This document shows positions 26,870 to 36,288 of a DNA stretch of 64,000 bases, one piece after another (within the stretch, counting starts at the first letter, position 1; each line of letters opens with the position of its first letter). The notes below the pieces were generated by a model, which was not told where the DNA came from, did no database searches, and saw nothing but the letters and a program-made list of their open reading frames with translations. The position numbers were made by a program, and so were the translations under genes. This stretch comes from an uncultured Dyadobacter sp. (lineage in GTDB: Bacteria > Bacteroidota > Bacteroidia > Cytophagales > Spirosomataceae): assembly GCF_946482605.1 (NCBI RefSeq), contig NZ_CAMLSE010000031.1:31114-95113 (forward strand). Reading direction: 5' to 3'.

Positions 26870-28531
26870 TCAATCCTTTTTCAAATGCACCAATGCAATG
26901 TTTTTACAGGCATCCAAACGCGTGGCCGGGTTAATAAAACCGGCTTTGAGCTTGGTCGTGTCGAAATCCAGATAGGCATAAGATTCTTTTACCTGTAACC
27001 TGTGCCGCTCCTTCAGACCATTGATCTCATCCACAGGGCCAACGATCCAGAAGTCGGTTTCATGCGCCAATGCCGCTGTATCCGCGTCACGATAAAAAAA
27101 CTCGGAGTAGTAGTTCAATGTAGGGCTCTCCCATTGCCAGACATAAACGTTGTTCTCGGCTATGCCCATTTCCCGGATCTTCGCAGCAATGTACTGCCCT
27201 GCCTGATATCGCTGTATTTCATAATAAAAACTGCCGTTCATAAGCACATTGACCAGCAATGAAGCGCTCAGCGAGATACCCATGAGGCGGTTCGGCCAGC
27301 CACGCGTCACGCGCCATTCATACAGCACCAGATACACCGCCGGGACGATCAGCAACAGCAGCATGTAAGCTTTTACAGGAAATAAATACAGATTGATCAA
27401 AAGCCCCAGAAAAATCATTACGATCGCCACAAACTGCTGCATACCCGTCAGCACATGACTTTCCCTGCCTGTCACTTTCTCCATCTCACCGGCGATCAGG
27501 ATCGCAAAAAAGGGGAACAGGATGTTGAGGTAATGCGGAAGGCGAAAATGAGAGGCCGTGAGGATACAAAACATCACCACGATGGTGGTCCAGGTCAGGA
27601 TTTCACCATTTTTCTCCGGTGAAAAACCCATTTTAAGCAAATGTATACCGCGTCGAAAAACGGCCCAGTAACCCAGCAGGCACCAGGGCAGCAGGGCCCA
27701 CAGCAGTGAATGAAAAAACAGGAAGGGGTCACTCCCCCCGGAACTTCCCCAGTTGACCCCATTCAGCCGCTCGGTGTTCTGGGAAAAAAGTATGAAGGCA
27801 ATGCCCGAAATGTAGCTCATCCCCCGGATCGTTTTCTCCGGGTGCAGATCAAACTGCAAATAGTAGCAATACAGCACCGGACTGATCATTATAAAAAAAA
27901 GTGGAATCGCCCAGAGCCATTTAAAAGACAAAATAACCCGCCAGTTGCGTGAGTAAAGCAGCTGAGTCCCCACGGCTATCACCGGCACAGCAACGCCCGA
28001 CATACCCTTAGTGGCAAAGGACAATGCGAGTACCACGGAACCGGCTGCCAGCATAACCGGACGCGTCGTAACGGTGTACTCATAGAGCAGCCAGGTGGCG
28101 GTGATGATAAACGACAGCAATAATGCGTCCATCCTCACATCGTTGTGGGCCAGCATGTACGCCTGGGTGGAAACCAGGATCAACACCGCATTCCAGGCTG
28201 TGCCGCGGTTATAAAGCCGCCCGGCGAGACGGAACGTCGCGTAAATGCCGGGAACCGCCAACAGCAGGCTGGGAAGCTTGTAGGCCAGCGTTCCCACCCC
28301 GAGCAGCGTATCGCCCAGGGCCGACAGCCAAAAAAGCAGATGGGGTTTATCAAGGTAATCCCGCCCGCGATCGACCAGGCTCACATAGTCGCCTGTCACA
28401 TACATATGCATGCCTATGAGCGCGTGATGCGCGCTGTCATTGTCGAAAAGCGGGACAAGCAGCCCCAGGATGTAAACCGCCAGAATGAGCCCGGCATACA
28501 GGCACCGGATGTAAAGGGGATGTTTTTGCAT
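26870..28531 (-). CDS. GT39-family (ArnT-like) membrane glycosyltransferase
   Basis: A 553-residue membrane protein with about 10-12 helices and a soluble C-terminal part. The first periplasmic loop has the GT-C acidic site (FDNDSAHHALIGMHM) and the YLDKPHLLFWLSALG block typical of ArnT/PMT-type enzymes. These transfer a sugar from a polyprenyl-phosphate donor to a lipid or protein acceptor on the periplasmic side. The upstream GT2 gene would make the polyprenyl-linked donor, and the downstream LPG-synthase-like gene may move lipid. The acceptor (lipid A, glycolipid or protein) is not shown. Confidence 0.85.
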   Translation of the reverse strand: MQKHPLYIRCLYAGLILAVYILGLLVPLFDNDSAHHALIGMHMYVTGDYVSLVDRGRDYLDKPHLLFWLSALGDTLLGVGTLAYKLPSLLLAVPGIYATFRLAGRLYNRGTAWNAVLILVSTQAYMLAHNDVRMDALLLSFIITATWLLYEYTVTTRPVMLAAGSVVLALSFATKGMSGVAVPVIAVGTQLLYSRNWRVILSFKWLWAIPLFFIMISPVLYCYYLQFDLHPEKTIRGMSYISGIAFILFSQNTERLNGVNWGSSGGSDPFLFFHSLLWALLPWCLLGYWAVFRRGIHLLKMGFSPEKNGEILTWTTIVVMFCILTASHFRLPHYLNILFPFFAILIAGEMEKVTGRESHVLTGMQQFVAIVMIFLGLLINLYLFPVKAYMLLLLIVPAVYLVLYEWRVTRGWPNRLMGISLSASLLVNVLMNGSFYYEIQRYQAGQYIAAKIREMGIAENNVYVWQWESPTLNYYSEFFYRDADTAALAHETDFWIVGPVDEINGLKERHRLQVKESYAYLDFDTTKLKAGFINPATRLDACKNIALVHLKKD

Positions 28532-28542
28532 ATAAAGCGCTG

Positions 28543-29607
28543 CTAAGACCTGGTCGGTTCTCCGGTCAGTTCGCTGAGATACTCCCGGAGTGGGTAATCT
28601 TTTAAAATCTGCTCATTTCCGTCAACTGGTCGATAGATGACCTCCCGGATGACATAAGGCGTTTTCCCGGCCCCTTCATAATAGCTGCGCATCAGCATTT
28701 CGGCGATCAGCCCCATTAATACGACCATGACGCCGGTCAGCACCAGCACCAGCCCGGCCAGCGTACCGGTGGTCCCTGAAAAAAGATGCAGTAGTTGCCA
28801 AAGCAGAAACAACGTTCCGGCCCCCAGGAGAGCACCACCTAACGCGCCGAACAAGTGCATGGGTTTCTTCATCCAGCGCTGCATGTAGACCATCAGCACC
28901 AGATCGCCCAGCACGCGGGTAGTCCTGCCGAGGCCGTATTTGGATTTGCCGAAGCGGCGTTTATGGTGGCGAACAGGTACCTCGGTCATCCTGGCACCGG
29001 AAATGTTCCCTAACACGGGAATAAACCGGTGCAGTTCGCCGTATAGCCCCAGCCGTGACGCCGCCTCCCTTCTGAATACTTTGAGTGTGCAGCCATAGTC
29101 GCGCAGGTGTACGCCGGTAAGGTTCCGGATCATCGCATTGGCGATGCGGCTGGGCAGTTTTCTCACCAACCAGCCATCCAGACGATTGGCACGGTAACCC
29201 GCTACAATGTCCCACTGCCCGCCTCGTGCCGCTTCGAGCATTCCCGGAATATCCTGGGGGTCGTTCTGAAGATCGCCGTCGAGGGTGGCGATGTAATCCC
29301 CCGAGGCATGGGCGATTCCGGCTGCCATAGCGGCGGTCTGGCCGAAATTACGGGTCATCCCAATGATCTTGGTTCGCTCGTCCGCCGCGTCTTTCAGGAG
29401 TTTCAGGGTAAGATCGGTGGACCCGTCGTCCACTAGAACGAGCTCGTAATCATATCCTCTCAATGCGCTTCGAACCGCTTTGAAGAGCGGAGCCACATTA
29501 TCCTGCTCGTTGTATAGCGGGATGACGATGGAAACGGCCCGGCAGGTTTTCTTCCGGATGTCGGGGAACAAGTCATAAGATGCATGCAGATCGAAAAATC
29601 CTTCCAT
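28543..29607 (-). CDS. GT2-family polyprenyl-phosphate glycosyltransferase (DPM1/ArnC-like)
   Basis: A 354-residue protein whose N-terminal GT-A domain has SIVIPLYNEQDNVAPLF, LVLVDDGSTD and the metal-binding block YIATLDGDLQNDPQDIP. Two C-terminal hydrophobic helices (about residues 248-275 and 282-305) anchor it in the inner membrane, as in ArnC/GtrB-type enzymes that load a sugar onto undecaprenyl phosphate. It is the first gene of the minus-strand operon GT2-GT39-LPG-like, with an 11-base gap to the GT39 gene. This supports a donor-synthesis role. Confidence 0.87.
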   Translation of the reverse strand: MEGFFDLHASYDLFPDIRKKTCRAVSIVIPLYNEQDNVAPLFKAVRSALRGYDYELVLVDDGSTDLTLKLLKDAADERTKIIGMTRNFGQTAAMAAGIAHASGDYIATLDGDLQNDPQDIPGMLEAARGGQWDIVAGYRANRLDGWLVRKLPSRIANAMIRNLTGVHLRDYGCTLKVFRREAASRLGLYGELHRFIPVLGNISGARMTEVPVRHHKRRFGKSKYGLGRTTRVLGDLVLMVYMQRWMKKPMHLFGALGGALLGAGTLFLLWQLLHLFSGTTGTLAGLVLVLTGVMVVLMGLIAEMLMRSYYEGAGKTPYVIREVIYRPVDGNEQILKDYPLREYLSELTGEPTRS

Positions 29608-29884
29608 GGTAATCGAAGCGAGCTGATGGTTGTTGATGCGTGTGGGTCATACGAACCCTACTGCCGCCAACAACGATTGCCGTAGCTTGGTTTGCGCTTT
29701 CCTTATCCCTAATAATTTCGTAACAAGCGCACCATTATTGCTGCTATCCTTCTCAATTTGATTACATTAACAAAACAATCACATGAAATATAACCAGTCT
29801 TCAACGATGACACCGATGCTACGGCATTTACACAAATAATTAAGTAAATTCGATACGACTCACCCCATTTATTCGATATTTCAT

Positions 29885-32800
29885 ATGAAAAGAATACTAC
29901 TAACTATTTTCTGCATTTCCCTATGCTTCCAGGCCTCTCTGGCCCAGACAGGCAAGGGAGATCTGGAAGCATTCACTTCCCGCACAGGTGCCCTCCCGAC
30001 CATCGACGAGGCTACGCACGCGCTGAGCTTTCTCCGCTTTCCAGCCCAGCGGGCCTATGCCGTATCCGGCAACGATGTAAGCCTGAAAGCCGCCAACTTC
30101 ATGACCGACAACCGGGGAATGTTCGGACTGCAAGCCGGCCAGGACGATTTTCGTTTCCGCTCGCGGCAGACCGACAGCTACGGAATGGAGCACATCACGC
30201 TGGAACAAACCTACCTGGGCGTGCCCGTTTTTGACGGTACCTACAAGTTCCACTTCAACCGAAACCAGGACCTGACAGCGGTCAACGGCAACCTGGTCAC
30301 AAGCATCAAGATCAATGTAGTACCAACCCTCGCGCAGCATGAAGCCGAAACAATTGCCATCGGCTATGTGGAAAACCAGCTCATGAAAAACCTGGAAAGT
30401 CCGCTGACAGCTCACAAAAGCACATTGTATATTTTTCAAAAAGGTCTGGTGCAGGGTTATGACGGAGGAAAATCGCTGGTGTACGAAGTGGAAGTGCGAA
30501 ACGACGGACAGGTAAGGGAGTTCCTCTACATCGATGCGCATACGGGCGCCCTGGTGGAACAATTTACCGGTACGCACGGGATCCAGCGAAAACTGTACGA
30601 AACGTCGATCAGCGTCCCCAATCTGAGATGGCAGGAAGGCGATGGCTTCCCGGGAACGCTCGATCAGTGGCAGCAGTCGGAACTCGAAAGCGCGGGTTTT
30701 ATTTACAACCTCATGAAAAACACATTTGGCCGTACCTCCTACAACGGAGCCGATGCTGTGATGGTCACAATCAACAACAATCCGCTGGTAGGCTGTCCCA
30801 ATGCAAGCTGGAACGGCGTTTCCGCCAACTATTGCACCGGCACCGCAGCCGACGACGTGGTGGCGCACGAGTGGGCACACGCCTATACGGAGTACACGAG
30901 CGGACTGGTATACGGATGGCAGGCAGGAGCCCTGAACGAGTCGTTTTCGGATATCTGGGGGGAAGTGGTGGACCAGCTCGACGGTTACATGGACAGCGGG
31001 GAAAATTCCTTACCCCGCACCGGCTGCGGGAGCTCGAACCGCTGGCAGGTAGGCGAAAAGGCCACTGCATTTGGCGGAGCGATCCGCGACATGTGGAACC
31101 CCACTTGCTTTAACCAGCCGGGCAAGGTATCCGACCCGCAATACTGGTGCCTGTCGAGCGACCAGGGCGGTGTACACATCAACAGCGGCGTGCTGAACCA
31201 TGCATTCGCGCTGCTCGCGGATGGAGGAACTTATAATGGGCAGTCGATCAGCGGGATCGGTCTCGTAAAAGCCGCCCACATTTTCTGGCGGGCGCAGTCG
31301 CAATATATGACCCGCACCACGGATTTCGCGGCCCAGGCCGACATACTCGAAGATGCCCTGGCCTCGCTTCTGGGCATTAACCTCACCTCACTTACCACCG
31401 GAACCGGGGCAGCCGGGGCTTCGGGGCAGATCATCGATGCGAACGACGCTGCCCAGCTAGCGAAGGTCATTCAGGCGGTGGAGCTGCGTTCCGAGACCAG
31501 TTGCTCATACAGCACCCTGCTCAAACCTGCCCCTGCGTTGTGTAACGGTGCCAGCCAGAGCCTTGCGTTGTATTATGAAGGCTTCGAAATCGGATTGGGT
31601 GGTTTCACCACGTCCTTCGAAACCACCTCGGGCACCTGGGAAGGCCGCAGCTGGGTCCAGGCCAACGCACCCGGCGGGCGCCCGGGCAAGGTCGCATTCG
31701 GTATCGACTATCCCGGTGGCAACTGCATCAACTCCATGCAGAATGGCCTGATCCGTATGGAAAGTCCGGTCATCAGCATTCCCGCGGGCACGGCCGGCAA
31801 CCTTGCCATGGCGTTCGACCATTATGTGGCCACGGAGGAGGGCTTTGATGGCGGCAATATCAAATATTCGATCAATGGCGGCGCATGGACCATCCTGCCT
31901 GCTACGGCGTTCACGGCCAACCCGTATAATATGAACCTGACCACCGCAGCGGCAGGCAATTTCAATCCGCTGCAAGGGCAACCCGCATTCACCGGCTCCG
32001 ATGGCGGAACGATTGCGGGATCTTGGGGACAAAGCCAGGTCAACCTCTCGGCAATCGGCCTGCTGCCGGGCAATACCATCCGCTTCCGTTTCGAAATGGG
32101 TACCGACCGCTGCGGGGCCGTTGATGGCTGGTATATCGACGACCTGCGCGTGTACACCTGCGCCAGCACCCCCGCCGTTCATTTTCTGACATCGTCGGCA
32201 TCCGTCAATGAAGGCGAAGCGGTGATCGGCGCAGGGTGCCTGGATTACATTGAAAAGATCATTACGGTACAGATCGACAAGGCGCCGACCCAGCCGGTGA
32301 CCGTTACCCTCAACACGCCCGGAGGAACTGCCAAACAGGGTGCCCATGCCGACTATACGATATCACCGACTTCGTTCAATCTCTCTTCGGCGTCGCCCAC
32401 CCAGCTGATCGTGGTGCGGGTTTACAATGATGCCTATGTAGAAGGGACAGAAACGATCGACCTTTCCTACTCCCTCAATGCAAACGGAGGCAACGGCATT
32501 GCCGGCGCGGAGTATCAGCAGTTTCAACTTCAGATCACCGACGACGACTTTACGCCCGGTATCTACACCGATGTCCTGCTCGACGCCAATTTTAACAGCG
32601 GCCCGGGTGACTGGCAGGTTCAAAACGGCGGTAATACCAGCCACACATGGACAGTATCGGCGTTCGCCGGCACCGGCCTGGAACCCCAGGGTTCACCTTT
32701 CTTTTTCATGAACAGCAATACGAACCTCGGCAGCACGGCCGTCATGGATGAATATCTTGAATCTCCGGCGATCAATACCGCGGGCAGGGAAAACATCCTC

Positions 32801-34099
32801 CTTACCTTTTCCCAGCACTGGCGCGTCCTGCCCGGAAGCTTCGCAGAACTGGGAATCGTGGAAGTGTGGGATGGTTCGGCGTGGGACACCCTTCTTACAC
32901 AAAATGAAGCGACAGGTAGCCTGGGTAATATCTTAACCTACACGCCCAATATCCAAAACATTGCAATTCCAAAGCAGTATGCCAACCCAAACATGAAAGT
33001 CCGCTTTCATTACGTTTCCAATTCCGAATGGTGGTGGGCGATCGATAATGTGAAAATATCGGCATCCCATTCCGATGCGATCCTGACATCCGTGAACACC
33101 GGCAATGCCGATCGGCAATACCTCGGTCCTAACGAAACAGCCGTTTTCCACGATCCGGCCACGGGCAATATCATGGCGAAGATCAAAAACCTAACCGCCC
33201 ACGATTACGGCTGTACCACGGTGGAGCTAGACCGTGCCGGCAACAACGGGACACCCTGGCTCGGCGGGTATCAGGTCACGAACAAGACCTTCAAAGTATC
33301 GCCAGCGAACAACAACCCGGCAGGAGCGTTTGAAATAACACTGTACTACAAGGCTACGGAAATTACAGGATTTCCCCTCGTGGCGATCAACACGATGGGC
33401 AAGAGTGCCGGCAGCATTGCCACAGGAGACGCTGCTTCCACGCTGCTGGCGGAGGTTGCGGTGAGCCAGCCCTTCAATGGGGATTATGCATTCACTGCCA
33501 CCTTCAATACCGGATTTTCGGGCTTTGGCTTGTCGAATGCACCTCCCGGACCGGCATTGCCTGTTACCCTGGTGAATTTTGAAGGGAAACATACGACCGA
33601 GGGCAATTTGCTGCAATGGACCACCAGCTCTGAGGTAAATAACGCCTACTTCGAGGTTCAGAAAAGCACCAATGCCACGAATTTCGCCAGATCAGGCCGT
33701 GTAGCAGGCACGGGCAATTCGCCGGGACCCAACCATTACAGCTTTACCGATGTCGATTACGATCAGGGCCTTACCTACTATCGTTTGAAACAGGTGGACA
33801 CGGATGGCACCTTTGCTTACAGTAGCATTGTAGCCGTTGAGGCACCGACGGCCGGAAATATCAGGTTTTACCCGAATCCGGTGCAATCTGCGCTCACGAT
33901 CGAGCTACCGTCCTTGCGCAGCGCATGGGCCGATGCAAGGGTGATCAATGCTTCGGGCCAGGTAGTGATGGTTAGAGAAAAAGTGGCTGTGCAGCATGGC
34001 AAGCTTAACCTTCAACTGGGCAAGCTGCCCGCCGGTGTGTACCTGATCAGGGTGTCCGGCGACAATGCCGACTACCAGCTCTCGGTGTTTAAGCCCTGA
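29885..34099 (+). CDS. Secreted M4 (thermolysin-type) metalloprotease with T9SS sorting domain
   Basis: A 1404-residue protein with a signal peptide ending at ASLAQ, then an FTP/PepSY propeptide region (about 50-225) and an M4 catalytic domain with HEWAH at residues 328-332 and the third zinc ligand E352 in NESFSDIWGE. Downstream are two MAM/jelly-roll-like segments, a Calx-beta-like repeat (GTAKQGAHADYTISPTSFNL) near residue 810 and a fibronectin-like region. The end is a type IX secretion sorting domain from about residue 1327 (RFYPNPVQSALTIELP to LSVFKP). It should be secreted or surface-attached through T9SS and digest extracellular protein. A strong palindromic element follows the gene. 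Confidence 0.93.
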   Translation: MKRILLTIFCISLCFQASLAQTGKGDLEAFTSRTGALPTIDEATHALSFLRFPAQRAYAVSGNDVSLKAANFMTDNRGMFGLQAGQDDFRFRSRQTDSYGMEHITLEQTYLGVPVFDGTYKFHFNRNQDLTAVNGNLVTSIKINVVPTLAQHEAETIAIGYVENQLMKNLESPLTAHKSTLYIFQKGLVQGYDGGKSLVYEVEVRNDGQVREFLYIDAHTGALVEQFTGTHGIQRKLYETSISVPNLRWQEGDGFPGTLDQWQQSELESAGFIYNLMKNTFGRTSYNGADAVMVTINNNPLVGCPNASWNGVSANYCTGTAADDVVAHEWAHAYTEYTSGLVYGWQAGALNESFSDIWGEVVDQLDGYMDSGENSLPRTGCGSSNRWQVGEKATAFGGAIRDMWNPTCFNQPGKVSDPQYWCLSSDQGGVHINSGVLNHAFALLADGGTYNGQSISGIGLVKAAHIFWRAQSQYMTRTTDFAAQADILEDALASLLGINLTSLTTGTGAAGASGQIIDANDAAQLAKVIQAVELRSETSCSYSTLLKPAPALCNGASQSLALYYEGFEIGLGGFTTSFETTSGTWEGRSWVQANAPGGRPGKVAFGIDYPGGNCINSMQNGLIRMESPVISIPAGTAGNLAMAFDHYVATEEGFDGGNIKYSINGGAWTILPATAFTANPYNMNLTTAAAGNFNPLQGQPAFTGSDGGTIAGSWGQSQVNLSAIGLLPGNTIRFRFEMGTDRCGAVDGWYIDDLRVYTCASTPAVHFLTSSASVNEGEAVIGAGCLDYIEKIITVQIDKAPTQPVTVTLNTPGGTAKQGAHADYTISPTSFNLSSASPTQLIVVRVYNDAYVEGTETIDLSYSLNANGGNGIAGAEYQQFQLQITDDDFTPGIYTDVLLDANFNSGPGDWQVQNGGNTSHTWTVSAFAGTGLEPQGSPFFFMNSNTNLGSTAVMDEYLESPAINTAGRENILLTFSQHWRVLPGSFAELGIVEVWDGSAWDTLLTQNEATGSLGNILTYTPNIQNIAIPKQYANPNMKVRFHYVSNSEWWWAIDNVKISASHSDAILTSVNTGNADRQYLGPNETAVFHDPATGNIMAKIKNLTAHDYGCTTVELDRAGNNGTPWLGGYQVTNKTFKVSPANNNPAGAFEITLYYKATEITGFPLVAINTMGKSAGSIATGDAASTLLAEVAVSQPFNGDYAFTATFNTGFSGFGLSNAPPGPALPVTLVNFEGKHTTEGNLLQWTTSSEVNNAYFEVQKSTNATNFARSGRVAGTGNSPGPNHYSFTDVDYDQGLTYYRLKQVDTDGTFAYSSIVAVEAPTAGNIRFYPNPVQSALTIELPSLRSAWADARVINASGQVVMVREKVAVQHGKLNLQLGKLPAGVYLIRVSGDNADYQLSVFKP

Positions 34100-34154
34100 T
34101 GATGCCAGATAAGACGGAGAAGTAAAAGAGGCTGTCAAATGTGAGTAAGATGTC

Positions 34155-34223
34155 TGAGCGAACGGGACCGCTCGGTAGTCGAAGGGTAGTAACGCTATCG
34201 TTAACACCCTTCGACCCCGCTCA
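34155..34223. repeat. Long imperfect hairpin, dispersed intergenic element
   Basis: TGAGCG (34155-34160) pairs with CGCTCA (34218-34223), GTCGAAGGGT (34178-34187) with ACCCTTCGAC (34206-34215), and TAACG with CGTTA inside. The ACCCTTCGACcccGCTCAGGATGAC stretch resembles palindromic intergenic elements I associate with many Bacteroidota genomes. It lies between the convergent protease and lipoprotein genes and may act as a bidirectional terminator. Confidence 0.6.
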
Positions 34224-34327
34224 GGATGACAGGTATGGATGTCATAAATTGCTTTTTTGCAACGGCAAATTACCCGTCAGATGACATCGTAATTACATTG
34301 AAGACACCTCTTTTACTATCACCCGAC

Positions 34328-34864
34328 CTAATATACGTCCTCCACAACCTTGATCAGCCAGTCGGCGATGTGTTCCGCATTGGGGTCGGTGTTATGAATC
34401 GTCACATTACCGATCTGCCGCAGCAGCACTGCGCTATATGTCATGGTCGCCGCATCGTAGCGATAGCTGTAAAATCGCGTCGCTCCCTGATCGGCACCGC
34501 CATAGAGCGGTTTCGAAAACGCCGAGTCACTCACCTGCCTGGCTTCGGCCGCATATCTTTCCAGATCGGCCGGTACAATCTGTGGACCCGCCATGGTCGT
34601 CTGCGCAAGATTGGCTTCCATTTCTTCGGCGGTGAGTGTGACCGCAACTCCCGCATCGTTCCATTTTGCCGGCTTGTCGTACGTCAGGATACGCCCTTCT
34701 TCATCAATCAGAAAGCCCTTGAACTGGCTTCCCCAGGCCTGGTTGGCATAATTCATTTCAAAGTAGACCCGCTGCTGACCGGAGACCGGAATATCGTCAG
34801 AGCAGGCGGAGACGACCACCACCAGTATGGAGCGCATGAGTGAGGTGAATGGCATGATTTTCAT
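34328..34864 (-). CDS. Putative lipoprotein, unknown function
   Basis: A 178-residue product with a hydrophobic start and a lipobox-like VVVSAC (C21). The body has two beta-rich parts: FEMNYANQAWGSQFKGFLID and a later VLLRQIGNVTIHNTDPNAEH. I recognise no family. The sequence looks like a small periplasmic or outer-membrane lipoprotein that may bind a ligand. The first codons include several possible starts (residues 1, 4 and 10); all keep the lipobox. It is probably monocistronic, with a separate gene more than 190 bases upstream. Confidence 0.6.
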   Translation of the reverse strand: MKIMPFTSLMRSILVVVVSACSDDIPVSGQQRVYFEMNYANQAWGSQFKGFLIDEEGRILTYDKPAKWNDAGVAVTLTAEEMEANLAQTTMAGPQIVPADLERYAAEARQVSDSAFSKPLYGGADQGATRFYSYRYDAATMTYSAVLLRQIGNVTIHNTDPNAEHIADWLIKVVEDVY

Positions 34865-34989
34865 AACGCAACCGGCTTGTTTATTTAAAGTTATGCTTTT
34901 TTCATTAAAGTGCTTTACGCGCTGTCCTTATATCCGACGCATTCGCAATTTCCATGACTTAGCCAATCCGACCAGGGAAAGCGGCACAT

Positions 34990-35013
34990 AAAAAAGGCCG
35001 GAGAAATCCGGCC
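34990..35013 (-). terminator. Rho-independent terminator of the lipocalin-like gene
   Basis: On the minus strand GGCCGGA, a four-base loop and TCCGGCC form a perfect 7-bp stem (34996-35002 with 35007-35013) followed by TTTTTT. It lies 43 bases past the lipocalin-like stop codon. Confidence 0.85.
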
Positions 35014-35055
35014 CGGGTTAATGTATTCTGCCAAAAGCATATCGAAACAGTGGCT

Positions 35056-35499
35056 CTATTCAACCGCGACATACTGGCCTGAGCACGCCTCAATACAACC
35101 GTAGCTGAGTGTAAGTTTGTCGGAGGCCGTATTGTTGTAAAACCATATGTGCGATTTCTGGCTTTTGTCAATCGGTATCATTTCGATCCGTTGCTCATCG
35201 AGGATTTTGTAGGAGTTAAACAATGGGACAGATGAAGTACCCTCGCCCTTGGTCTCTGTGAATTTCCCGTCGGCCCCAAACTCGATGGTGTGCGCCATCG
35301 GGTCTTTGACTGTCTGCCATTTCCCGCTTCCGTCACCAGGATCGGCCAGGTAGTCGGTCATTTTCCATTTGCCTTCCAGTCCTTTGTTATGTGTACGGGC
35401 CAGCTTGTTATCTTTCTCCGCCGGATCTTTGCTATTGTCCTGGCAGGCAAACGCTGCCCACAGCAGCATGAGTGACACGAGTAAACGGGTTGTTTTCAT
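35056..35499 (-). CDS. Lipocalin-like lipoprotein
   Basis: A 147-residue product with lipobox AAFAC (C19) and a single lipocalin-like domain: GLEGKWKMTDY opening, IEFGADGKFTET, YKILDEQRIEMIP, WFYNNTASDKLTLSYG and a final Cys-bearing GCIEACSGQY. This is the common Bacteroidota lipocalin-like/DUF4369-type arrangement, with a beta barrel that may bind a hydrophobic ligand. Ligand and role are unknown. It is followed by a strong terminator and so is a single-gene unit. Confidence 0.72.
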   Translation of the reverse strand: MKTTRLLVSLMLLWAAFACQDNSKDPAEKDNKLARTHNKGLEGKWKMTDYLADPGDGSGKWQTVKDPMAHTIEFGADGKFTETKGEGTSSVPLFNSYKILDEQRIEMIPIDKSQKSHIWFYNNTASDKLTLSYGCIEACSGQYVAVE

Positions 35500-35601
35500 G
35501 GGCTAAAATAGAAATTGGTTACAAACACAGAGATGCAGACCGACCATAAATAGTTGGAAATGAACGCCATTTTGTAACCAATTTTATCAAAAATACACCT
35601 A

Positions 35602-36222
35602 TCAGATCACCCCTTCCTTCCGAATCGTGCGGAATGTGAGGTTTATCCTCGGACCATTCAATGTTTTCGACTTCGGTACCCGGTGTTCCCAGGTATGCTG
35701 CAAATCGCCTTTCATCACCAACAGAGAGCCGTTTTCGAGGGTTAGTCCATATTTGCGGCTATGATCAGCGCGGTAACGGAATTCAAACCGCCGCTCCTGC
35801 CCGAGGCTCACCGACGCGATCACCGGGTTCTGGCCGAGCTCGTGCTCGTTGTCGCCGTGCCATGCCACCGAATCATTGCCATTACGGTAATAGTTCAGCA
35901 AGACGCTGTTAAAAGTATAGCCGGTTTTCAATTCAATCCTGTTTTTCAGATCATCCAGCTCGGTAGTCCATGCGTAGGGCTCAAACCGGGTACCCGAAAA
36001 CGTATACGACTTATCGGTATCGCCATACCATGCCATGAGGCGCGGGGCCAGTACGTCCTTACCGTACATCCGCATGGATTGCTCGCGCCACGTCACCTCT
36101 CCTATCCATTGCTTCATCCATGTACTGCTTTCCGTCGCAGACACGAAACCGGGATAGTATTCCAATAAGTTCTCAGGGAAAAGCAAGCTCTCCTCCGAGC
36201 TAAAAATACTTAGTTGCTGCAT
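35602..36222 (-). CDS. AlkB-type 2-oxoglutarate/Fe(II) dioxygenase
   Basis: A 206-residue protein that fits the AlkB family, which removes alkyl lesions (1-methyladenine, 3-methylcytosine) from DNA or RNA by oxidative demethylation. Visible ligands are the HxD motif in AWHGDNEHELG (H122, D124), a distal histidine in HTWEHRVPK (H180), and the 2-oxoglutarate-binding arginine region PRINLTFR (R192, R198). LMAWYGD and LLNYYRNGNDS are also typical. It closely resembles the ALKBH2/3-like bacterial group. It is monocistronic on the minus strand and no adaptive-response regulator is adjacent. Confidence 0.92.
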   Translation of the reverse strand: MQQLSIFSSEESLLFPENLLEYYPGFVSATESSTWMKQWIGEVTWREQSMRMYGKDVLAPRLMAWYGDTDKSYTFSGTRFEPYAWTTELDDLKNRIELKTGYTFNSVLLNYYRNGNDSVAWHGDNEHELGQNPVIASVSLGQERRFEFRYRADHSRKYGLTLENGSLLVMKGDLQHTWEHRVPKSKTLNGPRINLTFRTIRKEGVI

Positions 36223-36288
36223 AAAGGTTTGTTGAGAAGTGTTTCATTTCGGCAAACAAAAAACGCAGCGAAAAAGTCGCCCGAATGA

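Noticed and set aside
29921..30880. A 319-codon minus-strand frame opposite the M4 protease
   Set aside because: Antisense to the propeptide and catalytic domain of a gene with intact zinc motifs; no domain of its own.
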